8,057 nucleotides of DNA from an uncultured bacterium (lineage in GTDB: Bacteria; Patescibacteriota; Minisyncoccia; Phycocordibacterales; Phycocordibacteraceae): assembly GCA_943914435.1 (NCBI GenBank), contig CALUBY010000034.1:1-8057 (forward strand). The letters run 5' to 3'. Shown in pieces: positions 5,477 to 8,057 of the stretch. Under the pieces are notes generated by a model. That model did not search any database, was not told the DNA's origin, and saw nothing but the letters and a program-made list of their open reading frames with translations. The first letter of the stretch is position 1. The number at the start of each line of letters is the position of its first letter. The position numbers and the translations under genes were made by a program.

Positions 5477-8057
5477 ATGCCACCTTTCAAAAATTTCACC
5501 ACCAAAGCGAAGGAAGCCATCAGGAAGGCACACGAGCTTGCGATTGAGCGCGGGCAGAATCATGTGAGTCCTCTCCATCTTCTAACGGCCCTCATTCATC
5601 AAGAGGAGAGCCTTGTGTTCTCGGTGCTTGATCGTATGGACATCGATACGGTCCTTCTTTCTGACACGCTTCTTGAAACTCTTGAGATACCAGAAACCTC
5701 TTCAACCCTTTCTCCTTCCTATAATCTGTACCTAACGCCGGACCTCGCCCAGGCGCTTGAGGCCGTTGATAAGGTTGCGGCGCGCTTAAATGATGCGTTT
5801 GTAGGAACCGAGCACCTCTTTGTGGCGGTTCTTGAGCACCCGGGCCCTGCGGATGATATTCTCACGCGCTTCCGTATTGAGTCCGATACGGTCCTTGCAA
5901 TCATCAAGGAGTTAAAGAATGCGAAGGATGGGGAAGTGCAGGAACCAAAGAAGTTCCGTGCACTCACGAAGTACACCCGTAACCTTACAAAGATGGCTGC
6001 GGAGAATGCGCTCGACCCGGTCATCGGTCGCGACCAGGAAATTGGTCGAGTGATTCAAATCCTCTCGCGTCGCACCAAGAACAATCCGGTCCTTATTGGT
6101 GAGCCAGGAACCGGAAAGACAACTATTGCCGAGGGTCTTGCGAGCCGTATTGCTGCAGGAGACGTACCTGAGTCTCTTAAGGGCAAAGAACTTTTGTCGC
6201 TTGACCTTGGTCTCATGGTTGCTGGTACTAAGTATCGCGGTGAGTTTGAGGAGCGCATGAAGGGCGTGATGAAAGAGGTTGAGAAGTCAGACGGCAAAGT
6301 GATTTTGTTCGTTGACGAGCTTCATACTATCGTTGGCGCCGGGGGAGCTGAAGGTGCACTTGATGCAGGGAACATGCTAAAACCTGCGCTTGCTCGAGGA
6401 GAAATGCGCATGATTGGCGCAACCACGCTTAAGGAGTATCAGCAGCACATCGAGAAGGATGGTGCGCTTACGCGCCGCTTCCAGCCTGTCTATGTAGAAG
6501 AGCCGTCAATTGAGGACGCAACCGCTATTCTTCGTGGTCTGCGTGACAAGTACGAGCTCTTCCATGGCGTGCGTATTACCGACGGCGCCGTTGTCTCGGC
6601 GGTTGAGCTTTCGAGCCGATACATCACTGACCGCTACCTGCCTGACAAGGCGGTTGACCTCATTGATGAGGCAGCGGCTGGGCTTCGTATCGCGCTTGAG
6701 AATAAGCCTCCTGCGCTTGAAGAAACCGATCGAAAGATTCGACGTCTTGAGATAGAGCGCGAGGCACTCCGAAAGGATGCTGAGGCAGAGAACGGCAAAG
6801 GTATGAGTGAGCGCGTCGAGGCTATTGATACGGAAGTTGCTGACCTTCGCGAGAAGACCGGTGAGCTTGAACTCAAGTGGAAGAACGAGAAGGAGGTGCT
6901 TGAAAGCATTCGTTCTCTTAAGACGGAGCTTGATAAGGCACGTACTGAAGCAGATAACGCTGAGGCACTTGCTGACCTTGGTACCGCGGCAGAAATTCGC
7001 TACGGACGCATGCCTGCGCTTCAGAAGGAGCTTGAAACAAAGACAAAGCGCCTAAAGACGCTTCAGAAGTCCCGTCGCATTCTGCATGAGGAGGTAACCG
7101 AAACCGAGGTGGCTGCTGTGGTTGCGCGATGGACCGGTATTCCCGTGTCAAAGATGCTTGAGGAAGAAGCCTCAAAGCTTGCGCGCATGGAAGAGGCTCT
7201 TAAGGGTGCAGTGCTTGGTCAGGAGAACGCCGTCAAAATAATCACCAACGCCGTAAAGCGTTCGAGGGTTGGTATTAGTGATCCGAATCGTCCTATCGGA
7301 TCGTTCCTATTCCTTGGTCCCACTGGTGTTGGAAAGACCGAGCTCTCACGTCGTCTTGCTGAGTTCATGTTTAACGACAAGGAGGCCTTGGTGCGTGTCG
7401 ACATGTCGGAATTCATGGAGAAGCACTCTATAGCAAAGCTCATAGGTGCGCCGCCAGGCTATGTAGGATACGAGGAGGCAGGATCGCTCACGGAGCGTAT
7501 TCGTCATCGTCCGTACGCGGTGATTCTCTTCGATGAGGTAGAGAAGGCGCATCCGGAAGTGTTCAACATTCTCTTACAGGTGCTTGATTCCGGTCATCTC
7601 ACTGACGGAAAGGGCAGGAAGGTGAACTTCAAGAACACTATTATTGTTCTTACCTCAAACATCGGCGCTGAGTTCATGGACCGCGCGGCAAACATCGGAT
7701 TCGTCTCAGGAGAGGCAGCTATGGAGTCTGAGCAGATGAAGGAAAAAGTCATGGGTGCCTTGAAGAACCACTTCCGTCCTGAATTCTTGAATCGCCTTGA
7801 TGACATCGTCATGTTTGAAACGCTCTCGAAGGAAGCGCTCATGGATATTGTTGAGAATCAGGTTACGGAAATCGTCGAGCGATTGTCTGGGAAGCGCATC
7901 ACGCTTACCCTCACCCCCGAGGTCCGCGCGTGGCTCGCCGAGAAGGGATACAACCCTCAGTACGGAGCTCGTCCGCTGAAGCGCGCCGTTCAGGATCACA
8001 TCTTGACCCCTATCGCGTCTCTTATGGTTGAGCAGGGGGTTATGGAGGGTGGTACGG
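5477..8057 (+). CDS. clpB: ClpB-type AAA+ disaggregase, 3' end cut by window
   Basis: This hexameric ATPase threads aggregated protein through its pore together with DnaK. 860 codons are visible and no stop is reached; by comparison with the family only the last stretch is missing. Domains in order: double Clp_N repeat 1-150; NBD1 with Walker A GEPGTGKT 208-215, pore loop KYRGEF 252-257, Walker B FVDELH 278-283 and arginine finger region TRRFQP 332-337; long middle coiled coil about 408-538 with EIRYGRMPAL (506-515), matching the ClpB M-domain; NBD2 with Walker A GPTGVGKT 614-621, pore loop GYVGYEE 661-667, Walker B LFDEVEK 684-690 and sensor-2 GAR 830-832. Both ATPase sites look intact. The odd point is an insertion, ANIGFVSGEA (738-747), where ClpA and ClpC carry their ClpP-docking loop and most ClpB proteins have none. 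The M-domain length argues for ClpB over ClpC. The start is ATG 5477, with no Shine-Dalgarno sequence. Confidence 0.95.
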   Translation, partial: MPPFKNFTTKAKEAIRKAHELAIERGQNHVSPLHLLTALIHQEESLVFSVLDRMDIDTVLLSDTLLETLEIPETSSTLSPSYNLYLTPDLAQALEAVDKVAARLNDAFVGTEHLFVAVLEHPGPADDILTRFRIESDTVLAIIKELKNAKDGEVQEPKKFRALTKYTRNLTKMAAENALDPVIGRDQEIGRVIQILSRRTKNNPVLIGEPGTGKTTIAEGLASRIAAGDVPESLKGKELLSLDLGLMVAGTKYRGEFEERMKGVMKEVEKSDGKVILFVDELHTIVGAGGAEGALDAGNMLKPALARGEMRMIGATTLKEYQQHIEKDGALTRRFQPVYVEEPSIEDATAILRGLRDKYELFHGVRITDGAVVSAVELSSRYITDRYLPDKAVDLIDEAAAGLRIALENKPPALEETDRKIRRLEIEREALRKDAEAENGKGMSERVEAIDTEVADLREKTGELELKWKNEKEVLESIRSLKTELDKARTEADNAEALADLGTAAEIRYGRMPALQKELETKTKRLKTLQKSRRILHEEVTETEVAAVVARWTGIPVSKMLEEEASKLARMEEALKGAVLGQENAVKIITNAVKRSRVGISDPNRPIGSFLFLGPTGVGKTELSRRLAEFMFNDKEALVRVDMSEFMEKHSIAKLIGAPPGYVGYEEAGSLTERIRHRPYAVILFDEVEKAHPEVFNILLQVLDSGHLTDGKGRKVNFKNTIIVLTSNIGAEFMDRAANIGFVSGEAAMESEQMKEKVMGALKNHFRPEFLNRLDDIVMFETLSKEALMDIVENQVTEIVERLSGKRITLTLTPEVRAWLAEKGYNPQYGARPLKRAVQDHILTPIASLMVEQGVMEGGT

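Noticed and set aside
5477..8057. Assignment of the Clp ATPase as ClpC because of the IGF loop
   Set aside because: The middle domain is full ClpB length with the EIRYGRMPAL motif, and its closest visible matches in NBD2 are to ClpB (DPNRPIGSFLFLGP, GYEEAGSLTE).

Overview
The window looks like a piece of a Patescibacteria (CPR) genome, most likely from the Parcubacteria/Paceibacteria side. This is inferred from protein character and was not searched. IF-2 is short and has no N-terminal extension. A small RbfA follows it directly. The cysteine desulfurase has the GGGQERG/RPGT style common in that group. A membrane-anchored trypsin-fold protein carries a TQTVNRIVERTVE stalk. No start in the window has a convincing Shine-Dalgarno sequence. 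All reading frames close on TAG or TAA and none needs TGA recoding, so the standard bacterial code fits.

Layout. The left half (1-3372) is read from the minus strand in the order infB (IF-2), rbfA, tRNA-Cys(GCA), a perfect 11-bp hairpin, tRNA-Leu(UAA), alr (alanine racemase), and a tRNA-Lys cut by the window edge. The right half (3500-8057) is read from the plus strand: a NifS/IscS-type cysteine desulfurase, a membrane-anchored trypsin-fold pseudo-protease, and clpB, which runs off the right edge. The two halves diverge from a 127-bp intergenic region (3373-3499) holding back-to-back sigma70-like promoters.

Function. The minus-strand block is mainly translation: initiation, 30S maturation and three tRNAs, with D-alanine supply attached. 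The plus-strand block holds sulfur mobilisation (probably for tRNA thiolation or Fe-S work), an envelope protein of unknown role, and protein disaggregation. It is mostly a housekeeping neighbourhood. I see no mobile element, CRISPR array, phage gene or defence system, and no stretch over 300 bases without a gene.

The points most worth a second look are these. (1) Four starts have a -10 hexamer placed so that transcription would begin at the ATG or within about 6 nt of it, which suggests leaderless translation. (2) The ClpB-type ATPase carries an IGF tripeptide where ClpA and ClpC carry their ClpP-docking loop. (3) The trypsin-fold protein has lost all three catalytic residues. (4) The tRNA-Cys lacks the usual D-loop/T-loop contact bases. 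(5) The alr start lies 8 nt after the end of tRNA-Leu.
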